64,000 nucleotides of DNA from Tretioscincus oriximinensis (Eukaryota > Chordata > Lepidosauria > Squamata > Gymnophthalmidae), in contig JAJVDF010000046.1 in NCBI GenBank assembly GCA_022410635.1, positions 82,482 to 146,481 on the forward strand, in the 5' to 3' direction. Positions within the stretch are counted from its first letter, which is position 1; the number at the start of each line of letters is the position of its first letter. This document shows, in pieces, positions 11,303 through 24,541 of the stretch. The translations under genes and the position numbers were made by a program. The notes beneath the pieces are model-generated. The model saw nothing but the letters and a program-made list of their open reading frames with translations. It was not told the DNA's origin and made no database searches.

Positions 11303-12139
11303 AAATCTTTGATCCCCAAAAGGTAACAGTGCTTCTTTTTTTTTTTCAAAGAAATGGCCGTGAATACTGCAGTCATATCAGGAATTCTCCTATGTGCATG
11401 CTACACTGGTATTTGCATGACTAATAATTCACCCCATGTATTCACAGACATTCAGCATTCCACTCGGAATCTGTTCAGAATAAAGCTCTTTTGCCCTGAA
11501 TTTTCAAAATTCTAGAATAGAAAAGATGAATTACAGATGAAAGGAAAATACACTCTTTGGATACTACCGTTGTTAAAGCTCTTTTATTTATTTTTAGGTA
11601 CCTATGATTATAGCCCAATGGATAAAGACTTTATGCTCAGAGAAGGAACTTTATGCACAATTCATTTCATACCTCTGACCCATAAAAGTCTATACACACA
11701 TGGCTTATTCTTTGAAAGAAGTATTTCAAATACCTTCACACATGGATTTTATTTTTTTAAAATGCCACTTCAGAATAAAAATGGGAATAAAATACAACAT
11801 AATGCTAGTATAGATTTGACATGTTGATATTTCTATAGAAAATGTAAAAATCCCATTTACTAATTAATTAATGATAAATGTTAAATTATGCTGATGTTCT
11901 CAGTCAACTATTTTCTCCCCTCACCTCGGTGGATGAATCACCTTCACAAAATACTGAATTTATTTTTAACTTTTATACCACTGTGCTAGTGATGTTCTCA
12001 TTTCTGTGTAAGCATAAGAGTTTTATTCCCACAATTCACGTTCTCTTACTTCAAAAATGGTTGCTACCGTGCACAAGATTTTCACACAAGATTCTAGGCC
12101 TAAAATTCTTATTGATGTAATGCGGTGATTATCTCAAAG

Positions 12140-12395
12140 GAACAAGGATATATGAGGAGCCCATCTAGTCCAGCACTCTGTCTCATGCAGGGGCCCACCA
12201 ATTGCACCAGGGCCGTCTCAAGCAGAAAAAGGCAAAACCTTCACCTGTTCTCAACTCTGAAAATGTTATTTCAGGAATACTGTCTGTTTTCCCATCCTGG
12301 AGACAGTATCAAGACATACATCTTGGTTGCTACTGGAACACCTGTCTTCCATGAATTTGTCTAATCTTATCTTAAAGCTATCTAGGCTTTACATA
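12140..12395 (-). mobile_element. CR1/L2-like LINE 3' UTR fragment
   Basis: Contains CCCATCTAGTCCAGCACTCT, TTTCAGGAATACTGTC and AGACAGTATCAAGACATAC in the same order as the antisense of the LINE at 36003-36962 and the copy at 49685. No coding part is legible. Confidence 0.75.
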
Positions 12396-14399
12396 ATTAA
12401 TATAGTATGATATTGGAATGCAGTCCAACATGGGGTTACCTCTTATAAAATAAGATAGATAAAGTAGATAAAATTTGGGACAAGGTTTATTCAATGGATG
12501 TGAAAAGGGTATTTTGTCTCCAGATGCTGCAGCCATTAGAAACTGTACCTGGTGAAAGGTTCTGTAGCCATTAAAGGTGTAAACTCTTGCCCTGGTCTAA
12601 AAGCACGTAGGGCAATCTGAATGTGATTAGCTCCTACATATATCTGAAAATAACCATCTTCACCTTTTTATTAGAAAGATACAAATGCAAANGCAGCTAT
12701 TATATTCATTGCTTATCTCAGGTTCTAGGAAAATACAGCATTTTTTAAAAGTAGTATAAGAAAAATAGTTTTGCTTGGTTGTAAGGATTGTTCAGAAATT
12801 GTGTATGCTTTATAAAGCTTCCCTTTTCTCTTCCCTAGTTCGTTTTAAAGATACAATTTTAAAATGGATGTATTAAGAGCATAATTCTAACATAATACCA
12901 GTAAGGGATTGCAAAAATACTAATAATATAATACGTTGAAACTTTGATAAGTTGCCAGCAGTATGAGAAGGTACAACATTTAATTGCTTATCGTGTAATT
13001 CAGACCGTCATTAGTAGGGTGAAACAATATGATCTAAAGTAGGTCATAAGGCTCTTTTAAATATTTCAGTGCATCTGTTAAGGTTTCCAGATTGTCCATT
13101 AAAGGCTTAATCATGTAATAATTTTGAATAGTTTACTAGATNCTGCCAATGGCTGACTTGCAGATTTATATGGCTGACAGGCAAATAAAAGCTATGCTAA
13201 GAAAATATATGAAAAATATTCTATTTATCTGAGCTTGAAAACTATCTTAATGTCTCCAAAACATGAGAGATCACATCTTTTTTTTTTGCAATTCACTTAG
13301 GTATTTTTTTAAAATGCTCCTAAACTCTTTGCTAACTCCTTGTGCTCCTTTTTACTCCTGCAATTCCTGATAAGATTCAACTAACTTAGCTATGTGTTCA
13401 TTTTTCATAATTTTTCCACTTTGGATTATCCACAAAGTAGCCTTGCCCCTAATAGTTTCATTTTCCTATTTTTAAAAAATATTTTCCACATTACTGTATC
13501 ATATACTTTTGTTTTATATACTTGGTTGCGCACAAATGTTAATGCAATAACAAAACCTTATTTTGTTAATTTAATAACAAAACCTTATTTTGAATGATAA
13601 TTGACATTGTCCCATCTACTGGAATATTCTAGGAAAGAAAAGTTGGATTAGAGATGTAATGAAAACTTAAGTGTTGCCAGATGCTGCTATTTCGATGGGC
13701 CTTTCTAGATAGTGCGTAAACCCCATAACAAAGGCTTACTATCTTCACACACTGGTGCAAACTACAGCAGAATCCAACTTTTAATCATGCTTCATTTGGA
13801 TTAGACTCAAGCATGGACCAGACTAGGGTAGACTTTAACAATGAGATCCACAACTAGACCAGAATCAGCAGTTCAAAAAATGCCACCAGAAGTTCATCAA
13901 TAGCAGAATAGCCTGAAAAGAAATTCCAAAGACTAGGAACAGCAGCAATCCATACCATTATGTTATAGGATGGGATAATGGGGTACAGAAACACCCATGG
14001 CATTTTTGATACTTTTTTCTTTTACTACAATGAACAAGTTTGCACTATACCCAAAGATAACTATCCCATGAGAAGATTCCTGCAGGAATGAAATGGCAAA
14101 GTCTAAAGTGACCTAATGATCCCATTTGATAATTATTTTTTTACCCAAATTGTTTTTTTGGCTACATAGTCCTGTCCTACATGTTCCATTTTGTGACTGA
14201 AACAGTCTTTGCAAAAGGTGTCATGACAAATTGTTTATCTACCAGTCTAGTAATCTTCATACCTGAGCAGTCAATTTTGCATANAATAAACTCACATTCA
14301 CTAACAATGTTAAGTTGTGTGTGGCTCAGGAATTAGATTAGAGGAAGGTAGGAGAAGCACACTGTGTTGTGATTGTTTGCATGCCACTTACTATTTGTA

Positions 14400-14545
14400 C
14401 CTTTAAGCTTATAACCCACCCTCAGGGCAGTTAACAATANAATATGAATACAAAATTAACATTGTAAAACAGTGCTTGAAAAAGCGGAAGGGAAAGCTGT
14501 TTATTCATCCAAAGGCCAGGTTAAGAGGTACATCTGTTTCCACCC
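14400..14545 (-). mobile_element. L2-like LINE 3' end fragment
   Basis: Shares with 14985-15255 the order: TTATAACCCACCCTCAGGGC, an A-rich ACAAAATTAAC segment, and AAAGGCCAGGTTAAGAGGT. No coding potential. Confidence 0.55.
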
Positions 14546-14984
14546 TTTGTTAGTCTTGTGCAAGCTAGGATAGGAAATGTATTTGCTGGTTTCTTTTACT
14601 AGGCATGTGGGTTATGTATGCCAATTAACATGAACCAGAAGTCACTTTCTATGCCATAAGCAAGTATGTATCTACTATAGAGTGAAACAGCACAAGGATT
14701 CCAAAAATTAAAGGAGACNCAGAAACCACCCAAATTTGATTATGTTGAAAAATGTCATGCTTGTTTTTGGCCACAGTCTGCATTGTATGGGAAGAGAGCA
14801 GACATGCTATTTACTCCTGTTAATAGTTCTTGGCAGCCATGGACAAAATGTAGCTCTATTGATGACTGCAAATGTACCCATTGAATAAGCAGAATTGCAG
14901 AACTATGAAGTTGCCAAATTTTTATCTGAACTTTTTCTTTGATCTCTGTGGATCAAAATATGATTTGGACAGACTAACAATGGT

Positions 14985-15255
14985 TATTTATTACTTATTT
15001 ATTCATACTTATACCCCTCCCTACCCGAAGGTCTCAGGGCGGCCCACAGTAAAACCTCAANACAAAATTAACAAATTAAAAACAGTATAAAGCACCAATA
15101 CAAAATTTACAAGTTAAAAACAGTATAAAAACAGTATTTACATGTGGGGACAAATGAGATATCTTCAGCCAAAGGCCAGGTGAAAGAGGTGTGTCTTCAA
15201 AGATCTTCTAAAACAATACAATGATGATGATAAATGCTCCTCTTTGCTTCCTTGC
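14985..15255 (-). mobile_element. L2-like LINE 3' end with ORF2 C-terminal trace
   Basis: The antisense frame ends FRRSLKTHLFHLAFG (about 15165-15210), like the C-terminus of L2/Jockey-type ORF2 proteins. The 3' UTR holds A-rich repeats (AACAGTATAAA several times) and the phrase CAGGGCGGCCCACAG. 5' truncated. Confidence 0.65.
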
Positions 15256-17473
15256 TGAAGTTCCATGGAGGGTATCATTATTCTGGATAAACCATCTCCC
15301 AACACGCTTTTCCTGGAAAAGCAATATGGATTTACCCATGTGGACCCTTGCTTATGGAGCTCCATTTTGAGAATAGTTATTGCACATGAACAAATCTGGG
15401 TCCAAACCAGATGTACATGCTTGGTGCCCAGTGATAAACACTTCTGTATATTTCAGACTAATAAAATACCTAGAACTATATGATGTACCATCATGAGAAA
15501 AAACCTGTGCTTTTCAGTGCAGTTGCATCTTTGTCATTTGACAGGGACTGTAAGAAACAATTGAAGTGTTTAGACAAGATCCTGCACTTTCNTCTTGGTT
15601 TTAACACTTTAGGGAAATCTTTGGAGAAAATTGCCTGCTGTGGGTTTTTGAGTCACGTAGAGTCACAAAAGCCTTCATGAAACAGTTTTGAATAATGAAG
15701 TAAAAAGTTGGGAATCAACAGAAATTGAAGCATTTAAGGTAGGCAGGTAGTGGATGTCTAGTATACTTTACAAAATCCATTTGTTGTCTAAGTGGCTGCA
15801 CTATTGTGGCGCCTACTTTAATTAAGACTCTGAGAGGATTTCCATTATAAGCCATGTTTAAAACAGTTTATTGCTCAGCTGTAAAAATTTGCTCCAGGCA
15901 GACTGTCTCAGTCAGAAAACATTTTCTCAAATTTTGAAAAAAAAATGCCCAAAAAGAGGCAAATTAGTTTTAAAAGTAATGCAACAAAGACTTCAAAGAT
16001 GCTAATTTTATTTATGTGCAACTAAACCAAGTTTTTGTTTCATCTGTAGTGAATGGAGATGTGAGTTGAAATGACCCTTGTATTTTTAAAATAACTTGGT
16101 TCTATACATCTAAAAGCACTGCCATATTTTTTAATGTGGTTTTGGTGGTAAGAAATATGATAATCCAAGGAAAAACATGCTTCCTTATGAGATATTTACA
16201 TGTAAGTATATATATATCTTTGTTTCATCCATGTTTTAGCAGTCACATAATGCTGTGATGTACTCATCATTTTCAATTTGGGGATATCTACCTGGATATC
16301 ATTCTATGGGAAGTGAAGAAGATGGGAAAGGTCCAGAGCATCACGTTCACATTCCTGTTGGGCTATCCAGTCAGCTTTGGATTGCTTTGAAACAATTAAG
16401 AAAGTAAACGGCAGGTTAGCTTAGGAATGAGCTCAGTTACCTGGGTGTGACTGCAGTGTGAACAATACGTTCCCAGAATCTGACTGGTCTATACCTTCAG
16501 ACAAGGGCTTTAGAAATACACATTTAGAACACATTGTGGTTATACGAGATAGGAACAGCTGATTATAGTATTACTTTGTTTCTTGTTCTTTGTTACTGTG
16601 CTTGTATACTTTTTGTTTTCTATTGTGTGTTGTTTTGCTTTTCTGTTCTTGATACAGCACATATCTAATCAGTAAATTTGTCTAAAGGCCAAGTTATCAT
16701 CAGTTTGCAGATGCTAAGCATTGGTCTCTGCATTCTATGCAGATGCACCATTGGTCTCTGTTTTAAAAGTTTCTTTTCCTGTCACAGAAGAGAGCAAATA
16801 TGGTACAGTTTATAAACTACAGTGCTAATTATGAACTATGATTAAATCAAAGTTAATTATAAACAATGAAATTGCTTGATANTTGTTTGCTTATAGGCAT
16901 GCTTGGAAATTGAGTTCTTCAGTGATGTATGTTTACTTAGAGAAGAAAGTTCTATTGATCTGTGTGGGAACATGAATGCAGATGAACACTGAGGATATGT
17001 ATGGACAGTGCCTATGATTGAAATTATGGTGTTGCCTTCCTTTTCCTTGGTGCATTTTCCTTCAGCCTTTCAGCTTAGATCCTAAGATGTGTCATCTATA
17101 CTTAAAAGAAAGGCTGACAAGAGTATGGTGGAGTAACAAGGTTGCCATAGCAACTGCAAGGTAAACTAAGGAGAAACAAGAGGAAGAAAAGAAAGGAAAT
17201 TCAGATGAGTCATGGTTGCGGACACTTGTCATACACACACTTTCATGACGGCATGAAAAGAATTNGAGAGGGGAGAGTGCAAACTTGTTTTCAAAGCACT
17301 GTGGTAGTTTTTCTTCTCTGCTGTACAGATCTGGGCGTTCGTGAGGTCCTCTTNATCAGCATCATTTCAGAAAGATTCAGCTATATTTTGGTCTGCTTCA
17401 GCATTGCAGCAATGATTGGCCAGGAAGGGCTGACATTTCAGTAACAAGCTACCACTGCTTTTACTGGTCCAAC

Positions 17474-17599
17474 GCTGCATCCCCACATCATTTATTTACC
17501 CCACTATAACTAGATATTCCACAATAAATCCATCTCCACAGTGTTTTATGGTGGAATATTCAAACACAGTGGAATAAGTGCCAAAGGGATGGATGCAGC
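17474..17599. mobile_element. Small TIR element (126 bp), GCTGCATCC termini
   Basis: Ends are GCTGCATCC (17474-17482) and its complement GGATGCAGC (17591-17599). Internal TATTCCAC and GTGGAATA are also inverted, so most of the element can fold. I see no clean target duplication. Terminal type resembles 58079-58528 and 63232-63962. Confidence 0.6.
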
Positions 17600-18469
17600 C
17601 TTTTAGNCTTAGAACACCATTCATTGAAATATCTCTTCACCTTCACGCTTTCAATCTTTAGTTTCCCACGAATATTGTATTGCCAGAGAAAGAGGGAAAA
17701 TTACTCTGTACATTATTCTATGCATTTTATTTTTTATTGAAGTGACCCACCCGTCCTTAGTCCCTTAAATGAAGGACAAAAACCCATTTCCCCTCATACT
17801 TTCAAACTGGTCCTTTCAAATATGGAAGTTACTTTTAAACATACAGCATGCATAGTAGTTTAAGTAAGTAGACTAGAATTCCACCTATGTTTTTAAATTT
17901 TAAATTATTCATCAGCTTTTCTACCGCTGCAAGCATGCCCTTTATTATTTAATAGCCTCTGTCATCAATAAATTATGGAACTTCAATAGTATGCAAATCT
18001 ATATCAATATTTGGGTCTTTGAAAACTTCAGATCCCCCCCATTCTTAAATTATACATATTAATACAGTAACACTATACAAAAGGGTTTCTATTAAGATAT
18101 GATGGTACTTTATGGTATTTTAATCACCAAACTTTTCAATTCCTTCTATAGGAACATTTTCCCACTTTGCTCTCTTTATAACTAAAAAAACAATTATTCA
18201 TATTTAACACAGATCAACTGAATTATATCAGTTGTATAATTGATCTTCTGAATACATAAGAATTCTGTTGCAGCAAAGCATCATTTTCTCAGAATCTATA
18301 TTGTGGGAGCAATGGATCCAATGGAAATCTGGGGATCTGGAGTGTCTCAACAAAAATCTGCATTGATTTACTTTGCATTAGACTATACATTGGCTTGAAT
18401 TAAGGTTTCCATTTAAATCAATGTAGAAAAGGAGCCTGAATTGAAAGGGAATAGCATAACACTTTGGGG

Positions 18470-18606
18470 TGTGCACAGGTGCACATTTTGCCTTCTTCTG
18501 TGCAGACTCTTGGGGTACAATTGGTGAGCCCCTGTGTGAGACAGAATGCTGGACTAGATNAGCTCTGGCCCGATTCAGCAGGGCTCCTCTTATGTTCCTC
18601 TTATCT
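18470..18606 (+). mobile_element. CR1/L2-like LINE 3' UTR terminus
   Basis: The sense end of the same family as 36003-36962: GTGCACATTTTGCCTTCTTC, GAATGCTGGACTAGAT, and the terminal GGGCTCCTCTTATGTTC. Strongly 5' truncated. Confidence 0.8.
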
Positions 18607-19737
18607 TAAAAACAGGATACATTGATGCTGCATAAGATGGCCTCACCCAGATAGAGTTTATCACATCCTGCAATGCTGAACAAAACAAAACAAAATAGAA
18701 TAAACATGTTTTAGGCTACTCTATACATTTTGTCTTTTTATTGCTGTGACCTTTGGGTGAGGGGCAAGATATACATTTTTAAGTAAAATACAAATAAAAA
18801 TGAAATCAATTTCATGTGCATTTATTGTTTAATTTAGCAAAATTGTTTTCAAAAATCTTATTACACAATGTCAAACTATGGTCATGTCTAAATTTTAATC
18901 CAGCTTCAGTCCATTTTCACAATGGAAGAGCATGTTAAGAAAGTGAATGTTATTTTTGTTTCCATTATGTAAATTGAAAGAGCTTTTTTTTAAAAAAAAA
19001 AAAAAAAGAGGGGGAATGTTGAAAGGAAAGAGTTTGTACTTTGCTAATCTATTTTCTCGTTCTGAAGTGGCCTGAAGCTGAATTAAAACTTAAGTATGAG
19101 TGGGGAAATTAAATAACGCTTTCATCCCTGTATGCAGAACTGTCAAGCTATTTCTTAGAGAAATGAACAAAATATATAACACATTTTCTGTTTGATGATG
19201 TTGTCTCAGAGTTACATATAATATACTAATTAAGAGTTATGTTGATAAAATCATGTACTCACATGATTTTGAAAATCTACCTATGCACAAACAGCAAACC
19301 ACTTTTTTTTACCCTAATGGTTTATTATTATTTTTATTGAATGTGTTCACAGACAAACAAATCTTTAAAATTTCGGTACTTGGCAACTGCAAAACAATCT
19401 CTGTCTTATGCACATAAATAACAATAATGAAGGATATATAACGGGGGAAATTTCATTATTTTAAAAAATCTGAATGTCCTAGACCAAGACAAATTATTGA
19501 AAATGAATGTATTAGGTCACTTTGCTGTCCATTAAAGTTTGCCTTATTCACTTCTAAGCAAAACGCATAAGACTGCAACATTTTATCTTCTGTGACAGTA
19601 CTCGTGTGTCTGTGAATTTTCTTATTTAAAATTATTTAGACCACAATCCTAGATAGCCTGTATCTGAAAGATATAATGGGACTAGTAAAGAGAGCTGGCT
19701 ATAATTTGTCAATATACAATCTAAAGATTTTTAAATA

Positions 19738-20046
19738 CAGTAAAACCCCGTTTATCCGGACTTCGGTTAAANNAAACCTGGCTTAACCGAAGCTTCCAAC
19801 CTGCGTCACGTGACAGTTAAAACGTGTGTGCGTAGGTGGAAAAAGGCTTCTCCTTCCGGCGCGGCTCGNGGCNCGGGAAGAAGGGCGGAGTTTAAACGTC
19901 AGAGACGACGGATTTAAACCATTACAGGTAAGAACAAAATTTAATTTATTTAAATTAGAAATGTTATCATTAAATGGTTTATCCGAAAAATTGCGTTATC
20001 CGAAATGCCTCCGCCCCTTTTAGTTCGGATAAACGGGGTTTTACTG
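19738..20046. mobile_element. Non-autonomous pogo/Tigger-like DNA transposon (MITE), 309 bp
   Basis: Terminal inverted repeats begin CAGTAAAACCCCGTTTATCC and match over about 23 of 24 positions. Both ends are flanked by TA (19736-19737 and 20047-20048). The GC-rich interior contains a CACGTGAC E-box-like word and CTTCCGGCGCGGC. No coding capacity. Unrelated in terminal sequence to the MITE at 8574. Confidence 0.92.
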
Positions 20047-20732
20047 TAATTAATTAAAAAATTTCTGTTTTTATTATATTAAAAACTGTATTGAAAATCA
20101 CATCCCTCCATAAAAGTTTAGAATATTAATTTAAGGTTTGGAATACTGAAAAACCTCTACACATTGTAACCTAATCTATATACTTTTTGTTAAGTTAAAA
20201 TAGTTAAGAATGTCACCTTAAATTGTATGAGACATATTTTATTCTCAAGCATCAATAACTGAAAATGTCAAAAATGAATAGACAAGTAGAACAAAATGTA
20301 AGTTCAAATTTAAGAAGATTTGCTTGACATTTTACCTCACATTTCTAAGTTTAGTGCAATCGCTATGCTTTACTGAAAGGTGTTATTTCTTTAATAATTT
20401 CTGGTGGTGGTAACTGTGTCTTAAAAAGATAGCACAAACCCTCAATAATTTTCACAGCCCTGTAGTTTTAGCAAGAATATTTTGCCAAAGAAAATGGGAG
20501 GGAAAATGGTATCAAATAATGTGAAGTTGTCAGCTGTCTCAAATTCTTTCTCAAAACCTTTTTTTCCATGAATCTTTTATTTTTACATTTTAGTCTTTAC
20601 ATACAGTTTAAGACAATTTCTGTACTCATCAGCAATAATTCAACTTGGAAAGTTGAACTTTGTGAAATGGTTCCCCAGATTTCTCTGCTTGGCCTTGTGA
20701 TGGGCTATCTCATGGCTATGCACAAACCTACA

Positions 20733-20791
20733 CATACATGCATACATGCATACATGCATACATACATACATACATACATACATACATACAT
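20733..20791. repeat. (CATA/CATG)n microsatellite
   Basis: Tetranucleotide array of CATA units, with CATACATG variants in the left part and pure CATA in the right part, 59 bp. Confidence 0.96.
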
Positions 20792-23700
20792 GACAGTATG
20801 AATAGTATGAAAAATTAAGAACTTTATGATACTAAAGTATTTGTGTCTTTTAAAAAATAACCCCTAAGGCATTATGTATTTCTCATTATGAATCTTTTGT
20901 TAATTTCTAATGCTCAAATATGAATATCTTTTTACAGTCATTAACTGGTAATTCATATGTATTTTAAGTTATGGCCATTCTTTGTGTGTACTGCATTTGA
21001 CTTGATAATCTTAGCCCACCCAATAAATGGTGTATGAAAATGGAAGAAAAAACAGAGACTTTAATAATCTTGTTGAGCCTTCTGGCCAGAAGAATGACAA
21101 TCTTTCAGTTACCAATAAACTGATTTCATTAAGCGAGCTGGCTTAGCTAGTATATTCTGGATCATTACATACATTGGCTAGGGATCCTTTACTAGAATGT
21201 TATTATTGTTATTCTTTTAAAGATTTTTAATATATGTCAAGAGAACAAACTGTACAACCTATCAGTGTGAGTCTGCCAGCGCCTCCAATTTTTCCTTATG
21301 ATTCACTGACCCCACCTTGAAGAAAACGATTGCTTAGGCCAACGCAATCCACTTGAGAAAATTGCTTTCAAAGAAATGTAGGGACAGGAAACGAAAGATG
21401 TCCGTTATGATAATTGCTGTGCCAGAATATATTTCTTTTACAGAGTGTGAAATTTTATTCTGTTTTCTATTTCATTGTGGCCTGTTGTCAATGGTTTTAA
21501 CCTTATAGTCATTTCCTGTAATATAAATTTTGTTCTAAAAAAATCTCAAGAGAGCTTACTAGTGCGTTTGGCCTTGAATCAGTGGATTGTAGCTCCGTCA
21601 ACAATTTTCTTGAAATANTTGAGAAAGTATGGAAAGGGACAAAGCATGAAAACTGGCTTCTGTTTGTACGGTACACGATAGAGACTGACACACTCACACT
21701 GACACATTCGGATAGGCTCACATTCTGATGTGGAATTTAAAAATGAATGTTCAGGCTTATAGTTAAAGGAGTTCTTTCCAATAGATAAGTAATCCATATT
21801 AGCAAGCTTGTAACAGGCTAAATAGGTATAGATACATTCTACTTTTCATATACTTTGTTATACCTGGAGGAATCCCAATGTTTTTCTTCCATACATAAAT
21901 ACAAAGGAGAGGGAAAGGAAATAAGTGAATTCTCTTCTGTTCAAAGCTATTTACAAAATTTAATAGAAGTTAAAATAAAAATACATTTAAATACTTATTC
22001 TGTATTCACTACAATGATTATTCAGATGGTAACCATGATTTAATGAACAATATATTGGTGGTGGTTGTCCCCTCCATCAGGTCATGAAATAAAACCACAA
22101 TTGTATGTGTTACCCACATCAGCTGTGGAGTATATGAAGGAAATGGGTATATCAAGCCAGTTGAAAAACAACTTGATGATGGAATCTTTTCTGAACCGAG
22201 ATCTAGTGAAGCTTTATTTGTGCCGTCAATGAACAAGTATTTTGTTATTTTAAGGGACAGGGGAGATGACAAATTAGCTGAAACATTCATAGATAAGAAA
22301 AATTATTTTATCCTGTGTATGATCTAGAGAGATACGGTATGAGGGGCAAATGAAAGAAAATGAAAGCTTATCTATCTGTGCATGAGAAAGGCTCATGAAG
22401 GNAAATACATAATATTCCAGGGATTTTTTTAAATGATAAAGTAATGCTGTTTTGAATTGAAATGCCAGATGTATAAAATAATCAGTCCCAATGAAAAGGA
22501 CTNGGTCATTGGCACATTTTTTGTAGCATTCCATTTCATAAACAAGAATTATCTATTTTGGAGATAAAAAGGCAGACAAAAACTTAAAGGAAAAACTATG
22601 GGATGGTACTTTGTAATATGAAATGGCAAAATGTAGTAAGGTAATNGAGTACACTCTATACGTTATAGACTTTTTAAAAATAAGGCACGGCAAGAAAAAG
22701 CAAAGACTTGAACACCCTGGCAACAGATTGCAGAAGTGAAGAAAGATTGTTTTATACTTGTATAATGTCTTTTGTGTTGTTCATCCCATGAGCTGCATCT
22801 AATAGTGTTTTGATGTGGCTTTGCTGACTCACTTGAGGGAAAGTGGGAGTAGACATCAGGTCTTTGTTCTGGTTTCATTATTTTTTCTCAGAAAAGTCCC
22901 AGAAGAATAGGCTAGGTCAACTGATTTTGGTGGCTTGGGTGCGTATACATGTGGGATTCAATTCCAAAAAGGGGTGTGTGAAGATTATTTTCAGTTTGCT
23001 AAAGGTACTCAACCACTATTTCTTTTCATCATTACTTGTGATGGTGGCAAAAATCTTTCACTACATTTGACAACAATCAGTGGCTCTGTTGAACGCAATG
23101 TGATTGGTTGATACTGTATTTTTCGAGAAAAGATATGAGAGAGAACAGAAAAGGGGTTTGGTGCAATAATCACCAATAATCAGCCATTATAATAGTGCAA
23201 AGAATGTACCACATAGGTTGTGCAATGTTTACTTAGTAGTTCAATATCTTCTATATCTTCAGTATCTTCCGTTCAAGAGACACTGCCTGTCCAGAGACTC
23301 TTTTCTCATCCTTCATGAGATAGTAAAGGTGACCAGCTTTTTCTCAATCAAGNTATCCTGTACAGAAGTGTATTGAACCCACTATCAGCAAAAGTTCAAC
23401 AACCTTGATTTCTGTGTTGTTTTCTCTTTTCAGAATACATTCTGACTATGTTTCATGCTACATCCATATACAAATTCCCAGATTTCTGGTTACCAGGAGG
23501 GTTATGTACAGTGTTTCAATCCTTGTTTGCTTCCATAAGGGGTCTCAACTGCCAACAGATGTAACCCATCTATACACCTATTTGAAGCACTAAACGATCA
23601 CTTTGGCAGAGGCAGTCACTTCCTGTCTATCATTTGGTTGCATGTGATAGGCAAGAATTGACTGAATAGCCAAGAGTTCAACCACAGTCATCACCAGCAA

Positions 23701-23985
23701 CCAAACTATAGCAGGCTCTGCAGTCCCAGTTTACTAAAGAGATCCCTCCTATAGTAGGGGACTCCCTTGGGCCTCTAGGAATATGTATAATGTAGATAAG
23801 ATGCCCAAACCATCAGTGAAACAGTTGCTTATCCTATCCTGGATCCTGCACCCCGGTGTTTCTCATTGTCTGAAGAACATTGTATCTTCCAGAAACATTG
23901 TTCTGTTTAGTTTCTGCTCTTTCATATTCAGTTCATCTGGTTATAGCAAAAGGTCTGGTTGTAGCACATTGATGTAGCAAGTCAA

Positions 23986-24220
23986 AGGAGAAGAGACAGT
24001 TTTTATACCCCGCTTTTTTCAAGCCAGAGGANATCAAAGCGGCTTACATAAGCTTCAGTTCTTCTCTTCATAACAGACACCTTGTGAACTATATGGGATT
24101 GAGAGATCTCTAAAGAACTGTGACTAGCCCAAAGCCATCCAGGTGGCTTTTTGGGAGGAGTGCAGAAACAAACTAGGAGACTCCCAGATATGATTTTGAA
24201 GCTCTAAGCACTACACCAGA
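23986..24220 (-). mobile_element. Sauria-type tRNA-derived SINE, family B
   Basis: In antisense: the tail/body word TATACCCCGCTTTTTTC, then ATCAAAGCGGCTTACATA, GAACTGTGACTAGCCCAA and the degraded head ending CTCTAAGCACTACACCAG. The order and wording fit squamate tRNA-SINEs, where GGGCTAGTCACAG is the sense body motif. Confidence 0.78.
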
Positions 24221-24245
24221 TAGAGGTATTTTCTATCATCATCCC

Positions 24246-24541
24246 AGGAGAACAAATTATCCCTCTTGGGTTTATTACAAAATATGCTTTTAAATTCTGA
24301 ATATTTATTTCTGAACACCAATCTCATAAAGAAATTTTGAATATTCTGTTTGGAAAGAAAACATGTCGGAAAAAGCTATTGAACATACCAAGGAAACTAA
24401 TATTTTCAACTTCTTGTCTCTTTTTCATGGTGCATTGGCAAAAAGTTACTGAAATCTTTATGCGATTGGTGATCAGAAATAAATATTTAGAATTTAAAAG
24501 CATATTTTGTAATAAACCCAAGAGGGATCATTTGTTCTCCT
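24246..24541. repeat. 86-bp inverted repeat (95% identical arms) with 124-nt loop
   Basis: Arms 24246-24331 and 24456-24541 are the same length, with no indels and 4 mismatches by my count. The left arm begins AGGAGAACAAAT and ends CATAAAG. The loop (24332-24455) is unrelated to the arms. Transcribed within the RNLS pre-mRNA it would form a long double-stranded stem. No target duplication or known repeat was recognised. Confidence 0.93.

Larger units (their letters stand above)
11303..17473. other. Unassigned intron sequence between LINE tails
   Basis: Apart from the LINE pieces at 12140, 14400 and 14985 nothing is recognised. A 20-bp word (AATAACAAAACCTTATTTTG) is directly repeated with a 27-bp period at 13546-13592. 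Confidence 0.5.
17600..23985. other. Unassigned intron sequence
   Basis: Outside the LINE end at 18470, the MITE at 19738 and the microsatellite at 20733, I see only AT-rich sequence with an A-run at about 18990-19006. Several short frames (for example near 21475-21797) read equally well on both strands and look like chance. Confidence 0.5.
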
